16,948 nucleotides of DNA from Phocaeicola_A sp963652075 (GTDB taxonomy: Bacteria; Bacteroidota; Bacteroidia; Bacteroidales; Bacteroidaceae): positions 1 to 16,948 of the forward strand of contig CAVJRQ010000028.1 of NCBI GenBank assembly GCA_963652075.1, given 5' to 3'. The position numbers and the translations under genes are program-made. The notes beneath the pieces were generated by a model. The model saw only the letters and a list, made by a program, of their open reading frames with translations. It was not told the origin of the DNA and made no database searches. This document shows positions 6,603-14,069 of this stretch, piece by piece. Each line of letters opens with the position of its first letter. The stretch's first letter is position 1.

Positions 6603-7149
6603 CGAACGCCTCCTCCTCTTCATCCTCATCGGCAGGATCCCCATACTTCACATCGTGCAGCGCACGCATGGTGTTCACCAGAGTTTGTCCCCAATAGTGG
6701 CCGAAGTTCTCGCGACAGATGGCGACGGCATCGTGCATCGTCTCGTCGAGTCCCAGACGGAAGACACCGACGAAGTTCTTCACGTCCTGGTAGATGTCCG
6801 CCAAGTCCTCGGAGATATTCTTCTTTATCGGCGTGTCGCTGTAGACCATGTCCTGCACGAACACGTCCAGATAGTCATCCTTGCCGCCCATCAGACCCGC
6901 CAAAGCCGTGCGGACGACTTCGTAGTCGGCTTCGGTGACAAAACTTTCGGGGGCGTAGTCACCCATCGTCTCACAGGGAGGAAGCATGGAGGCTTTCAGG
7001 TAGAGCAACGGCAATATCTTCAGAATGGTATCGACAAACTCAGACCGCCGGTGCGCCTCGGCCTGTTCCAGGTAGGCGCAGAACTCCGCCGCCACCGTGA
7101 CGAATTCCACGGTATTCTTGTCGAATATAACTTGTGACTGATTCTTCAT
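6595..7149 (-). CDS. DUF5063 family protein of unknown function
   Basis: I recognise this as a DUF5063 protein, a small family seen widely in Bacteroidetes and without an assigned activity that I know of. It is predicted to be cytosolic: no signal peptide or membrane helix is seen. The sequence looks mostly helical, with conserved-looking parts FVDTILKILPLLYLKASMLP and GHYWGQTLVNTMRALHDV. It ends in a strongly acidic tail of Asp and Glu residues. Two ATGs are possible, 7158 and 7149. A TAnnTTTG element at 7169-7176 would leave almost no leader for the first, so I prefer 7149 (184 residues). It is first in an operon with an exonuclease and an rRNA methyltransferase and overlaps the exonuclease by 8 bases, hinting at a role near RNA metabolism. 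Confidence 0.85.
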   Translation of the reverse strand: MKNQSQVIFDKNTVEFVTVAAEFCAYLEQAEAHRRSEFVDTILKILPLLYLKASMLPPCETMGDYAPESFVTEADYEVVRTALAGLMGGKDDYLDVFVQDMVYSDTPIKKNISEDLADIYQDVKNFVGVFRLGLDETMHDAVAICRENFGHYWGQTLVNTMRALHDVKYGDPADEDEEEEAFDE

Positions 7150-7168
7150 ATTTCTCATTTACGAACCG

Positions 7169-7176
7169 CAAAGGTA
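7169..7176 (-). promoter_or_regulatory. DUF5063-exonuclease-rlmI operon promoter, -7 element
   Basis: The minus strand reads TACCTTTG, an exact TAnnTTTG match. Its predicted start is only a few bases before the ATG at 7158 and about 14 before the ATG at 7149. No clear -33 box is seen at the right distance. Confidence 0.55.
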
Positions 7177-7269
7177 AGAAAAAAGCCGTTCCCCTTCCAT
7201 CGGTTTGGCCAAAAAATAATCGGAGGCAGATTCTTTGGTTCAGTTGCCCAAGATTTCGATTCTTTCCAT

Positions 7270-7277
7270 TACCTTTG
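7270..7277 (+). promoter_or_regulatory. ftsK-lolA-trxB promoter, -7 element
   Basis: TACCTTTG matches TAnnTTTG exactly, 28 bases before the ftsK start. A -33 match is weak (GTTG at 7243-7246, 23-base spacer). Confidence 0.55.
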
Positions 7278-7304
7278 TAGCCCATTGGAAAAAGTTTTTC
7301 GTAC

Positions 7305-9836
7305 ATGGTTAAAGCCAAGAGTAAAGCAACAACGAAGCCGGAGGCCAAACCGGCAAAAACACATAGCGTCACGGGGTTCGTGAAGAACGAAACGGCACAT
7401 TTCGTCGTCGGAATACTCTGTGCCATCGCGGCAATCTATCTGCTGCTGGCCTTTACGTCGTTCTTCGTTACGGGGGCGGCAGACCAGAGCATCCTGGAGA
7501 AACCCCAGGACGGCGAACTGCTCTCCGTGCACAACCACATCCAAAACTATGCCGGCGCACGAGGCGCGCAGGTTGCGGAATATCTCATCAACGGATGCTT
7601 CGGCATCCCGTCGTTCTTCCTCGCCATTTTCCTCGCCGTTACGGGACTGAAGCTGATGCGCGCCTACCGCGTGAAACTGTGGAAGTGGTTCCTCGTCTGC
7701 GCGTTTCTGCTCATTTGGGGTTCGGTCTTCATGAGTTTCGCCATGGAGGAGGTTCTCTACGACAGTTTCTTCTATCCGGGCGGCATGCACGGACACAACG
7801 TGAAGCTGTGGCTCTGCTCACAAATCGGTGCGCCAGGTCTCGCTCTGCTGTTGCTGGTGACGGGCATCCTGTTCGCCGTGTTCCTCAGCCGGAAAACCAT
7901 AAAACTCATTCGCACGATTTTGCATCCGAGCATCCACTTCCGCAAGAAAGAGAAGACGGAGGAGACGGATGGCGAAAGCGTTGACGACAATACACCCCCC
8001 GAAACCTCAGAGAAGGAATCCGCAAAGACCGACCCGCAGCTGGACTTGGCGGACAATACGGATACCGAACCCAAGCCGCTGACACTGGACTTGACGAATG
8101 TCGATGCCGTTTCAACGGGTACTTCGGATGAAGAACGCGAGGAGGTTGAGCCGGGCGACATTGACCTCGAAGAGATAGGAGATTCTTACAGCAATAGGTA
8201 CGCAAAGGATGGGTCCGACACGGAAGAGCCGGAGGAGAAGCCGGACGACGGGATTCTGGAGGTGAAGGTAGGCGGAACGCCCGAGGACGAAAAGGTGACA
8301 CCGCTGGAGCCTTATAACCCGAAACTCGACCTGGAGAATTACCACTATCCTACCCTCGACCTGCTGAAGAAGTACGAGAACAACACGCCCTCCATCGACA
8401 TGGACGAGCAGACCGCCAACAAGAACCGCATCATCGAGGTGTTGCGCAGCTTCAATGTGGAGATTTCGTCCATCATGGCTACCGTAGGACCGACCATCAC
8501 CCTCTATGAGATAACGCCGGCACAGGGCGTGCGCATCGCCAAGATACGCAATCTGGAGAACGACATCGCCCTCTGCCTGGCCGCCGAAGGCATCCGTATC
8601 ATCGCCCCGATACCTGGCAAGAGCACCATCGGTATCGAGGTGCCGAACGCCCGCAAGATGATTGTGCCGATGTGGGACATCATCGCCAGCAAGAAGTTCC
8701 AGGAGACCACCTACGACTTGCCTATGGCGTTGGGAAAGACAATCACCAACGAAGTCTACATGGCAGACCTCGCCAAGGCACCCCACCTGTTGGTAGCCGG
8801 TGCCACCGGTCAGGGCAAGTCCGTGGCGTTGAACGCTATCGTCACCTCCTTACTGTACAAGAAGCATCCGGCAGAACTGAAGTTCGTCATCATCGACCCG
8901 AAGAAGGTGGAGTTCGCCATCTACGCGCCCATCGAGCGTAACTTCCTCGCCAAACTGGATGAGGAGGAGGATGCCATCATCACGGACGTGAAGAAGGTGG
9001 TGAAGACACTGAACTCACTCTGCAAGGAGATGGACACGCGTTACATGCTGCTGAAAGAGGCGGGTTGCCGAAACATCAAGGAATACAACGAGAAGTTCAA
9101 GGAGCGCAAGCTGAACCCGAACAACGGACACCACTTCATGCCTTACATCGTGGTCATCATCGACGAGTTTGGCGACCTTATCATGACGGCAGGCAAAGAG
9201 GTGGAGTTCCCGATTGTCCGCATCGCCCAGCTGGCGCGTGCCGTGGGCATACACGCCATCATCGCCACGCAACGACCTACCACCAACATCATCACGGGTT
9301 CCATCAAGGCGAACTTCCCGGCACGTATGGCACTGAAGGTTTCGTCCATGATAGACTCACGTACCATCCTCGACCGCTCCGGCGCCCAGCAGCTGATTGG
9401 ACGGGGCGACATGCTCTACCTGCAAGGCAGCGACACGGTGCGTGTGCAGTGCGCCTTTGTCGACACGCCCGAAGTGGAGCGCATCGCCAACTACATCGAC
9501 CATCAGCAGAGCTATCCGCACGCGTTCATCCTGCCGGAACCCGATACGCCGGAGGAAGAGGGCGGCGGAGGAGGTGCCGCGGATGTGGACCTCAACCACC
9601 TCGACCCGATGTTCGAAGACGCGGCACGCCTGATTGTCATCAACCAGCAAGGATCTACGTCGCTCATCCAACGGAAGTTCTCCATAGGCTACAACCGGGC
9701 AGGACGACTCATGGACCAGCTGGAAAAGGCCGGCATCGTGGGACCGGCACAAGGCAGCAAGCCGCGTGAAGTGCTCTGCATCGACGAGACAGACCTGGAG
9801 ATGCGGATACAGAACATCAAAGAGTTTAACCATTAA
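7305..9836 (+). CDS. ftsK: DNA translocase FtsK
   Basis: Hexameric, septum-located DNA pump that clears and aligns the chromosome terminus during cell division. The product is 843 residues, typical of FtsK/SpoIIIE proteins. Four hydrophobic membrane segments lie at about 33-55, 102-117, 127-146 and 176-195, followed by an acidic, Glu/Asp/Pro-rich linker (about 215-340). The motor domain has Walker A GATGQGKS (499-506) and Walker B VVIIDEFGDL with Asp620 and Glu621. A C-terminal winged-helix gamma domain (about 770-843; QQGSTSLIQRKFSIGYNRAGRLMDQLEKAGIV) would read polarity sequences and stimulate recombination. It is first of a three-gene unit, with the lolA-like gene starting 17 bases after its stop. 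Confidence 0.97.
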   Translation: MVKAKSKATTKPEAKPAKTHSVTGFVKNETAHFVVGILCAIAAIYLLLAFTSFFVTGAADQSILEKPQDGELLSVHNHIQNYAGARGAQVAEYLINGCFGIPSFFLAIFLAVTGLKLMRAYRVKLWKWFLVCAFLLIWGSVFMSFAMEEVLYDSFFYPGGMHGHNVKLWLCSQIGAPGLALLLLVTGILFAVFLSRKTIKLIRTILHPSIHFRKKEKTEETDGESVDDNTPPETSEKESAKTDPQLDLADNTDTEPKPLTLDLTNVDAVSTGTSDEEREEVEPGDIDLEEIGDSYSNRYAKDGSDTEEPEEKPDDGILEVKVGGTPEDEKVTPLEPYNPKLDLENYHYPTLDLLKKYENNTPSIDMDEQTANKNRIIEVLRSFNVEISSIMATVGPTITLYEITPAQGVRIAKIRNLENDIALCLAAEGIRIIAPIPGKSTIGIEVPNARKMIVPMWDIIASKKFQETTYDLPMALGKTITNEVYMADLAKAPHLLVAGATGQGKSVALNAIVTSLLYKKHPAELKFVIIDPKKVEFAIYAPIERNFLAKLDEEEDAIITDVKKVVKTLNSLCKEMDTRYMLLKEAGCRNIKEYNEKFKERKLNPNNGHHFMPYIVVIIDEFGDLIMTAGKEVEFPIVRIAQLARAVGIHAIIATQRPTTNIITGSIKANFPARMALKVSSMIDSRTILDRSGAQQLIGRGDMLYLQGSDTVRVQCAFVDTPEVERIANYIDHQQSYPHAFILPEPDTPEEEGGGGGAADVDLNHLDPMFEDAARLIVINQQGSTSLIQRKFSIGYNRAGRLMDQLEKAGIVGPAQGSKPREVLCIDETDLEMRIQNIKEFNH

Positions 9837-9853
9837 AAGACCCGGCGACAACA

Positions 9854-10501
9854 ATGAAACACAGATACCTACTCACCTGTTGCCTACTGTTCCTCTCCCT
9901 GTTGACGGGCTACGGGCAGAATGCCGACCAAGCGAAGGCCGTGCTCGACAAGACATCGGACTTGCTGACAAAGGATAGCGGCATCAAGGCAACCTTCAAG
10001 CTGAACACTTACGAGAACAACCGGTTCATGGGCGAAGTGGAGGGGACGCTCTCGATGAAGGGCGACCGTTTCCTGTTGGAGATGCCGGGCATCACGACCT
10101 GGTTCAACGGTACCACCCAGTGGACTTACCTCATCGAGAGTGAGGAGATAAACATCAGCAAACCTACGGAAGAGGAACTGCAACTGGTTCACCCCTATAC
10201 GTTCATCCATCTCTACCGCAAGGGGTACGACTGCAACCTGACCGGCACGGTCACGTACAAGGGAAAGAAGAGCTACAGAATCTCCCTCGTTCCGCAAAAC
10301 AAGCGGTCGGACATCAAGCGGATATTGCTGTGGATTACGTGCCAAAGCTATCAGCCGACAGCCATCGAAATGGAGACGAGCGACGGACACCGTCAGGTGG
10401 TGGAGGTGGCGAGCTTCGCCAGCGGACAGAAGTTCTTCGACAGCAAGTTCAGTCTGAACACCAAGCTCTACCCCAAAGCGGAAATTATTGACTTACGATA
10501 A
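9854..10501 (+). CDS. LolA-like outer-membrane lipoprotein carrier protein
   Basis: Predicted periplasmic chaperone that carries lipoproteins from the inner to the outer membrane. The 215-residue precursor has a signal peptide at about 1-21 (MKHR, then a leucine-rich core, ending near GYGQ). The mature part is a beta-rich LolA-like half barrel: KATFKLNTYENNRFMGEVEGTLSMKGDRF with the conserved following FLLEMPGITTWFNGTTQWTY, then later strands with SYRISLVPQ. No good lipobox is seen, consistent with a soluble carrier. Overall similarity to proteobacterial LolA is low, so the name rests on the fold-type pattern and on the known ftsK neighbourhood, which also occurs in other bacteria. It lies 17 bases after ftsK and 27 before trxB. 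Confidence 0.8.
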   Translation: MKHRYLLTCCLLFLSLLTGYGQNADQAKAVLDKTSDLLTKDSGIKATFKLNTYENNRFMGEVEGTLSMKGDRFLLEMPGITTWFNGTTQWTYLIESEEINISKPTEEELQLVHPYTFIHLYRKGYDCNLTGTVTYKGKKSYRISLVPQNKRSDIKRILLWITCQSYQPTAIEMETSDGHRQVVEVASFASGQKFFDSKFSLNTKLYPKAEIIDLR

Positions 10502-10528
10502 TTATCAAACCTAAAAAGCATATTAACT

Positions 10529-11473
10529 ATGGACAATGAAAAAGTAAGATGTCTTATCATCGGTTCCGGCCCTGCCGGCTACACATCGGCCATCTACACG
10601 GGCCGCGCCAATCTGTCACCCGTCCTCTATGAGGGAATCCAGCCAGGCGGACAGCTGACTATCACCACCGAGGTGGAGAACTTCCCCGGATACCCCGAAG
10701 GTATCGGCGGCACAGAGTTGATGGACGACCTGCGCAAGCAGGCGGAACGTTTCGGCGTGGATATCCGCAGCGGCATCGCCACGGCTGTCGACTTCAGTAA
10801 AGCACCCTACAAGGTGACCATCGACAACGAGAAGGTCATTGAGGCAGAGACAGTCATCATCAGCACCGGTGCCGCAGCCAAATACTTGGGACTGGACGAC
10901 GAGAAGAAATATGCCGGCATGGGCGTGAGCGCCTGCGCCACTTGCGACGGATTCTTCTACCGCAAGAAGGTCGTGGCCGTGGTAGGTGGCGGCGACACCG
11001 CTTGCGAAGAAGCTTCGTACCTGGCAAGCTTGGCATCCAAGGTTTATCTGATTGTGCGGAAGAACTACCTGCGCGCATCGAAAATCATGCAGGAGCGTAC
11101 GCTTAACAATCCGAAGATTGAAGTCCTCTTCGAGCACAACGCCGTGGGACTCTTCGGCGAGAACGGCGTAGAGGGAGTGCACTTGGTGAAACGCAAAGGC
11201 GAACCCGACGAGGAGCGTTACGACTTGGCTATCGACGGATTCTTCCTCGCTATCGGCCACAAGCCCAACTCGGACATCTTCAAACCTTGGCTCGACACGG
11301 ACGAGACGGGCTACATCATGACCGAAGGAGCTACCCCTTGCACCAAGGTGCCGGGCGTGTTCGCCGCAGGCGACGTGGCAGACCCGCGTTACCGCCAGGC
11401 CATCACGGCGGCAGCCAGCGGATGCAAGGCAGCCATTGAGGCTGAGCGCTACCTGGTAGAACACAGCTTATAA
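10529..11473 (+). CDS. trxB: Thioredoxin-disulfide reductase
   Basis: Cytosolic FAD enzyme that transfers electrons from NADPH to thioredoxin. The 314-residue product is of standard length for the low-molecular-weight bacterial type. The FAD-binding motif GSGPAG is at 12-17, the redox-active CATC at 136-139 inside SACATCDGFF, the NADPH-binding VVGGGDTACEEA at about 150-161, and the C-terminal FAD motif PGVFAAGDVADPRYRQ near 275-290. It is third in the unit after ftsK and the lolA-like gene with no obvious promoter in the 27-base gap, and a terminator follows 23 bases after its stop. Thiol redox balance also fits with the peroxide-defence genes in the same window, although these are separately transcribed. 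Confidence 0.97.
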   Translation: MDNEKVRCLIIGSGPAGYTSAIYTGRANLSPVLYEGIQPGGQLTITTEVENFPGYPEGIGGTELMDDLRKQAERFGVDIRSGIATAVDFSKAPYKVTIDNEKVIEAETVIISTGAAAKYLGLDDEKKYAGMGVSACATCDGFFYRKKVVAVVGGGDTACEEASYLASLASKVYLIVRKNYLRASKIMQERTLNNPKIEVLFEHNAVGLFGENGVEGVHLVKRKGEPDEERYDLAIDGFFLAIGHKPNSDIFKPWLDTDETGYIMTEGATPCTKVPGVFAAGDVADPRYRQAITAAASGCKAAIEAERYLVEHSL

Positions 11474-11496
11474 TAAATATTAAGGTATAGACGAAG

Positions 11497-11539
11497 TCGT
11501 TCCCCGCATCACATCACCTTGCAGGGAACGATTTCTTTT
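11497..11539 (+). terminator. Terminator after trxB
   Basis: TCGTTCCC (11497-11504) and GGGAACGA (11524-11531) form a perfect 8-bp stem around a 19-base loop, followed by TTTCTTTT. It closes the ftsK-lolA-trxB unit. Confidence 0.75.
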
Positions 11540-11567
11540 GTGATGCCGAAAAAATATCCAGGGATAG

Positions 11568-11599
11568 TTTGCACGGTTTCAAAACTATGCGTAACTTTG
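11568..11599 (+). promoter_or_regulatory. rplU-rpmA promoter
   Basis: TTTG (11568-11571), a 20-base spacer and TAACTTTG (11592-11599) match the full Bacteroidetes promoter consensus. The expected start near 11605 leaves a leader of about 83 bases before rplU. Confidence 0.85.
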
Positions 11600-11634
11600 C
11601 GGCCAATTTAGTTCGTATAGGTAGTAGAAAGCAG

Positions 11635-11666
11635 TTCCGGGAGATAAGGACTCACCTTGCGGAGAA
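11635..11666 (+). promoter_or_regulatory. Possible structured leader of rplU
   Basis: Within the 5' leader, TTCCG (11635-11639) can pair with CGGAGAA (11660-11666, one bulged G). Inside this, AAGG (11646-11649) pairs with CCTT (11655-11658) around a five-base loop. Such a two-stem shape is what an autoregulatory ribosomal-protein leader could look like. I cannot match it to a named RNA family, so a regulatory role is conjecture. Confidence 0.3.
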
Positions 11667-11687
11667 ACCGTTTAATTAAAAAGTAAA

Positions 11688-12005
11688 ATGTACGTAATTG
11701 TAGAAATTAACGGACAGCAGTTCAAAGCCGAAGAGGGCAAGAAACTGTTTGTACATCACATCGAATCGGCAGAAGCCGGAGCAACTGTCGAGTATGAGAA
11801 AGTGTTGCTGGTAGACAAAGAAGGCGCTATCACCGTAGGTGCTCCTGTTGTGGAAGGCGCAAAGGTTGTTTGCGAAATCGTTAGTCCGATTGTAAAGGGC
11901 GACAAGGTTCTCGTATTCCACAAAAAGAGAAGAAAAGGTTACAGAAAACTGAACGGTCACCGTCAGCAGTTTACTGAGTTGACTATTAAACAAATCATTG
12001 CTTAA
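11688..12005 (+). CDS. rplU: 50S ribosomal protein L21
   Basis: Large-subunit protein that binds 23S rRNA. The 105-residue product is of standard length. It starts MYVIVEINGQQFKAEEGK, the strongly conserved L21 N-terminus, and has the C-terminal signature KRRKGYRKLNGHRQ at about 84-97, which contacts rRNA. The ATG at 11688 follows an AT-rich leader without a Shine-Dalgarno sequence. It is co-transcribed with rpmA, which starts 19 bases after its stop, the near-universal L21-L27 pairing. The leader is long enough (about 83 bases) to carry a regulatory fold. Confidence 0.98.
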   Translation: MYVIVEINGQQFKAEEGKKLFVHHIESAEAGATVEYEKVLLVDKEGAITVGAPVVEGAKVVCEIVSPIVKGDKVLVFHKKRRKGYRKLNGHRQQFTELTIKQIIA

Positions 12006-12024
12006 TCAATAAAATCAAGAAGAA

Positions 12025-12297
12025 ATGGCACATAAAAAAGGTGTTGGTAGTTCTAAGAACGGCCGCGAATCAGCTAGTAAGAGATTAGGCGTAAAGATAT
12101 TCGGCGGACAGGCTTGCAAGGCAGGCAACATCATCGTTCGTCAAAGAGGTACAGTTCATCATCCGGGTAACAACATCGGAATGGGCAGCGACCACACACT
12201 CTACGCATTGGTAGATGGTACCGTATGTTTCAAGAAAGGACGCGAGGACAGAAGCTACGTTTCTGTAATCCCCGCTACAGCCGAAGCGGAAGCATAA
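12025..12297 (+). CDS. rpmA: 50S ribosomal protein L27
   Basis: Large-subunit protein whose N-terminal tail reaches the peptidyl-transferase centre. The product is 90 residues. It begins MAHKKGVGSSKNGRESASKR with no cleavable N-terminal extension of the kind known in Firmicutes. The L27 signature is visible at about 33-50 (GNIIVRQRGTVHHPGNN), and the core GSDHTLYALVDGTV follows at 54-67. The gene is the second and last of the rplU-rpmA unit: a strong terminator begins about 20 bases after its stop. Confidence 0.98.
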   Translation: MAHKKGVGSSKNGRESASKRLGVKIFGGQACKAGNIIVRQRGTVHHPGNNIGMGSDHTLYALVDGTVCFKKGREDRSYVSVIPATAEAEA

Positions 12298-12316
12298 CGG
12301 TTCGCGATAAACTTAC

Positions 12317-12360
12317 AAAAAAAAGGATGTATCCTCACAGGGTACATCCTTTTTTTGTTT
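12317..12360 (+). terminator. Terminator of the rplU-rpmA operon
   Basis: AGGATGTA and TACATCCT arms (12324-12331 and 12343-12350) form the stem, with two further inner G-C pairs possible. An A-tract precedes it and seven Ts follow, so it could act in both directions. This is a classic intrinsic terminator. Confidence 0.9.
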
Positions 12361-12430
12361 CATCATCACCCAAAGGAAGGTACAGGGGAGCAGTCCGAAA
12401 GCCTCCGCGCCTGCCAGAAGATACATATAT

Positions 12431-12463
12431 AAAAAAAGAAGACACACCGTAAGGTGCATCTTC
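12431..12463 (-). terminator. Terminator of the tRNA-Gln gene
   Basis: On the minus strand GAAGATGCACC (12463-12453) pairs with GGTGTGTCTTC (12448-12438) around a TTAC loop, with two G-U wobbles, followed by seven Ts (12437-12431). It begins 12 bases after the tRNA 3' end. Confidence 0.88.
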
Positions 12464-12475
12464 CCGTCTTTCGTG

Positions 12476-12546
12476 TTGGGATACCAGGATTCGAACCTGG
12501 AATGACAGGACCAGAATCTGTAGTGTTACCATTACACCATATCCCA
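12476..12546 (-). tRNA. tRNA-Gln (anticodon CUG)
   Basis: A complete 71-base cloverleaf reads on the minus strand. The acceptor stem is TGGGATA with TATCCCA (discriminator A, no encoded CCA). The D stem is GTGT/ACAC, the anticodon loop TTCTGGT with anticodon CTG at 12514-12512, the variable loop CATT, and the T arm CCAGG-TTCGAAT-CCTGG. A weak U1-A72 closing pair is a known glutamine-tRNA feature. The lowest pair of the anticodon stem is an A-C mismatch. It has its own promoter and terminator and is transcribed against its neighbours. Confidence 0.93.
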
Positions 12547-12563
12547 TTGTTCTAAAAGCGATG

Positions 12564-12595
12564 CAAAGGTATTGCTTTTCTTCGGAGCCTCCAAA
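12564..12595 (-). promoter_or_regulatory. tRNA-Gln promoter
   Basis: On the minus strand TTTG (12595-12592), a 20-base spacer and TACCTTTG (12571-12564) match the full Bacteroidetes promoter. The expected start is about 10 bases before the tRNA 5' end. Confidence 0.85.
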
Positions 12596-12610
12596 CATTT
12601 CACGGACTTT

Positions 12611-12630
12611 TTTTCACCGTAAAGTGAAAA
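12611..12630. repeat. Small inverted repeat upstream of the amidase gene
   Basis: TTTTCAC (12611-12617) and GTGAAAA (12624-12630) are perfect complements with a 6-base loop. It lies in the gap between the tRNA promoter and the amidase promoter. No function can be assigned. Confidence 0.4.
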
Positions 12631-12755
12631 GATTTGATTGCTGCCACAGCCATTCCACAAGCCGATGCAAGTTAAGGTACTGACACAAAGCACCTCTCCT
12701 ATTCCGTGACATAAAGCGGACAGTGGGACGATTTCCTCCAAAACTCGACGGGACT

Positions 12756-12786
12756 ATTGCGTTTCGTGCGAAAAGTATTACCTTTG
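12756..12786 (+). promoter_or_regulatory. Amidase-mlaD promoter
   Basis: ATTG (12756-12759), a 19-base spacer and TACCTTTG (12779-12786) fit the Bacteroidetes promoter with one mismatch in the -33 box. The predicted start, about 12792, lies 15 bases before the ATG at 12807 and rules out the longer frame beginning at 12723. Confidence 0.75.
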
Positions 12787-12806
12787 CCTCAGAATTCAGA
12801 AAAACG

Positions 12807-14057
12807 ATGCGAGCGTCATACTTCAGAGCTATACTGTTTGCGGTTTTTGCAGGCTGCGTCTCCCTATTGGCCACCCCGGCTATGGGCAAGGACTTCACGG
12901 TGGTGTTGGATGCCGGCCACGGCGGCAACGACCCGGGAGCTATTGGCAGAACTGCTAAAGAGAAAAACATCAACTTGAGTATCGCCCTGGCTGTAGGCAA
13001 ACTGCTAAAGAGCAGTGACCCATCCATCAATGTGGTCTACACCCGCCGCAAGGACGTGTTCGTCACCTTGCAGGATCGGGCACAGATAGCCAACAAGTGC
13101 GGTGCCGACCTTTTCGTATCCATTCATACCAACGCCTTACCCAAAGGACGCAACACCACAATGGGCACGGAAACCTATACGTTGGGATTGCATCGCACGC
13201 AGGAGAACTTGGAGGTGTCAAAGCGAGAGAACTCGGTCATCCTGATTGAGGACGACTACAAGACCCGCTACGCAGGGTTCAACCCCAACTCGGCGGAGAG
13301 CTACATCATCTTTGAATTCATGCAGGACAAGAACATGACCCAGAGCGTGCAACTGGCCTCACTGATACAACAGCAGTTCCGCACCACGGCCAAACGTATC
13401 GACCGTGGCGTGCGCCAAGCCGGATTCCTGGTGCTGCGCGCCACCTCAATGCCGAGCGTACTTATTGAGGTGGGATACATCTCCACCCCGGCGGAGGAGA
13501 GATACCTCACTTCGCAAGCAGGAATCAACGCCATGAGCCGCAGCATCAGTCAGGCAATCCTCAACTACAAGAGCGCGCAGAAGGGAACGGGCAAAGTCGT
13601 GGTAGCGAAAGAGGCCGAACCGGAGCCAACGCAGGCGACGGAGAAGACGTCAACCACGCAACCGGAAAAGGTAGACAACGCGACGCCCTCCAATGAGCCA
13701 AAGAGTTCCACCGCAGCAAAGACGGGACAAAAAGCCAAGCCCAAGGGTTCGACCGTGGCGAAGACGGGCAAGGCGGTGCAGGGAGAGATTGTCTTCAAAG
13801 TGCAGATACTCGCGTCGAACCGCGAGCTGAAGAAGAACAGTCCCCAACTGAAGGGACTCAGTCCCATCGGGTTCTACAAAGAGAATGGTCTCTACAAGTA
13901 CACCTACGGGGAGAGTAGCGACTACAACCAAATCCAGCAATTGAGGAAGAAAGCAGCAGCCAAGTTCAAGGGTGCGTTCATCATTGCTTTCCAAAATGGC
14001 GAGAAGATGGACGTGAACGAAGCGATACGTATATACAACAGTAAAAAGAAACGATAA
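12807..14057 (+). CDS. N-acetylmuramoyl-L-alanine amidase with C-terminal SPOR domain
   Basis: Predicted zinc amidase that cuts the bond between N-acetylmuramic acid and the stem peptide to split septal murein. The 416-residue precursor has an N-terminal export signal (about 1-27). FAGC at 14-17 is a poor lipobox, so cleavage by signal peptidase I near ATPAMG is more likely. The Amidase_3 domain (about 30-255) shows VLDAGHGG (His38), Glu52, SIHTNA (His107) and VLIEVGYIS (Glu221), the zinc and catalytic residues. A segment between about 140 and 175 may be a regulatory insertion like that of AmiA/B/C. A Lys/Thr/Pro-rich linker (260-325) leads to a SPOR-like domain (328-396; FKVQILAS), which binds denuded septal glycan. 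The promoter position fixes the start. Confidence 0.92.
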   Translation: MRASYFRAILFAVFAGCVSLLATPAMGKDFTVVLDAGHGGNDPGAIGRTAKEKNINLSIALAVGKLLKSSDPSINVVYTRRKDVFVTLQDRAQIANKCGADLFVSIHTNALPKGRNTTMGTETYTLGLHRTQENLEVSKRENSVILIEDDYKTRYAGFNPNSAESYIIFEFMQDKNMTQSVQLASLIQQQFRTTAKRIDRGVRQAGFLVLRATSMPSVLIEVGYISTPAEERYLTSQAGINAMSRSISQAILNYKSAQKGTGKVVVAKEAEPEPTQATEKTSTTQPEKVDNATPSNEPKSSTAAKTGQKAKPKGSTVAKTGKAVQGEIVFKVQILASNRELKKNSPQLKGLSPIGFYKENGLYKYTYGESSDYNQIQQLRKKAAAKFKGAFIIAFQNGEKMDVNEAIRIYNSKKKR

Positions 14058-14069
14058 AACACAAGGATA

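Noticed and set aside
6603..6644. Longer exonuclease start at 6644
   Set aside because: The added 14 residues are an arginine-rich shadow of the acidic tail of DUF5063. The ATGAGTAA overlap at 6602 is a more natural start.
12723..12806. N-terminal extension of the amidase gene upstream of 12807
   Set aside because: The extension covers the promoter and would bury the signal peptide behind 28 residues. The ATG at 12807 begins a good signal sequence.
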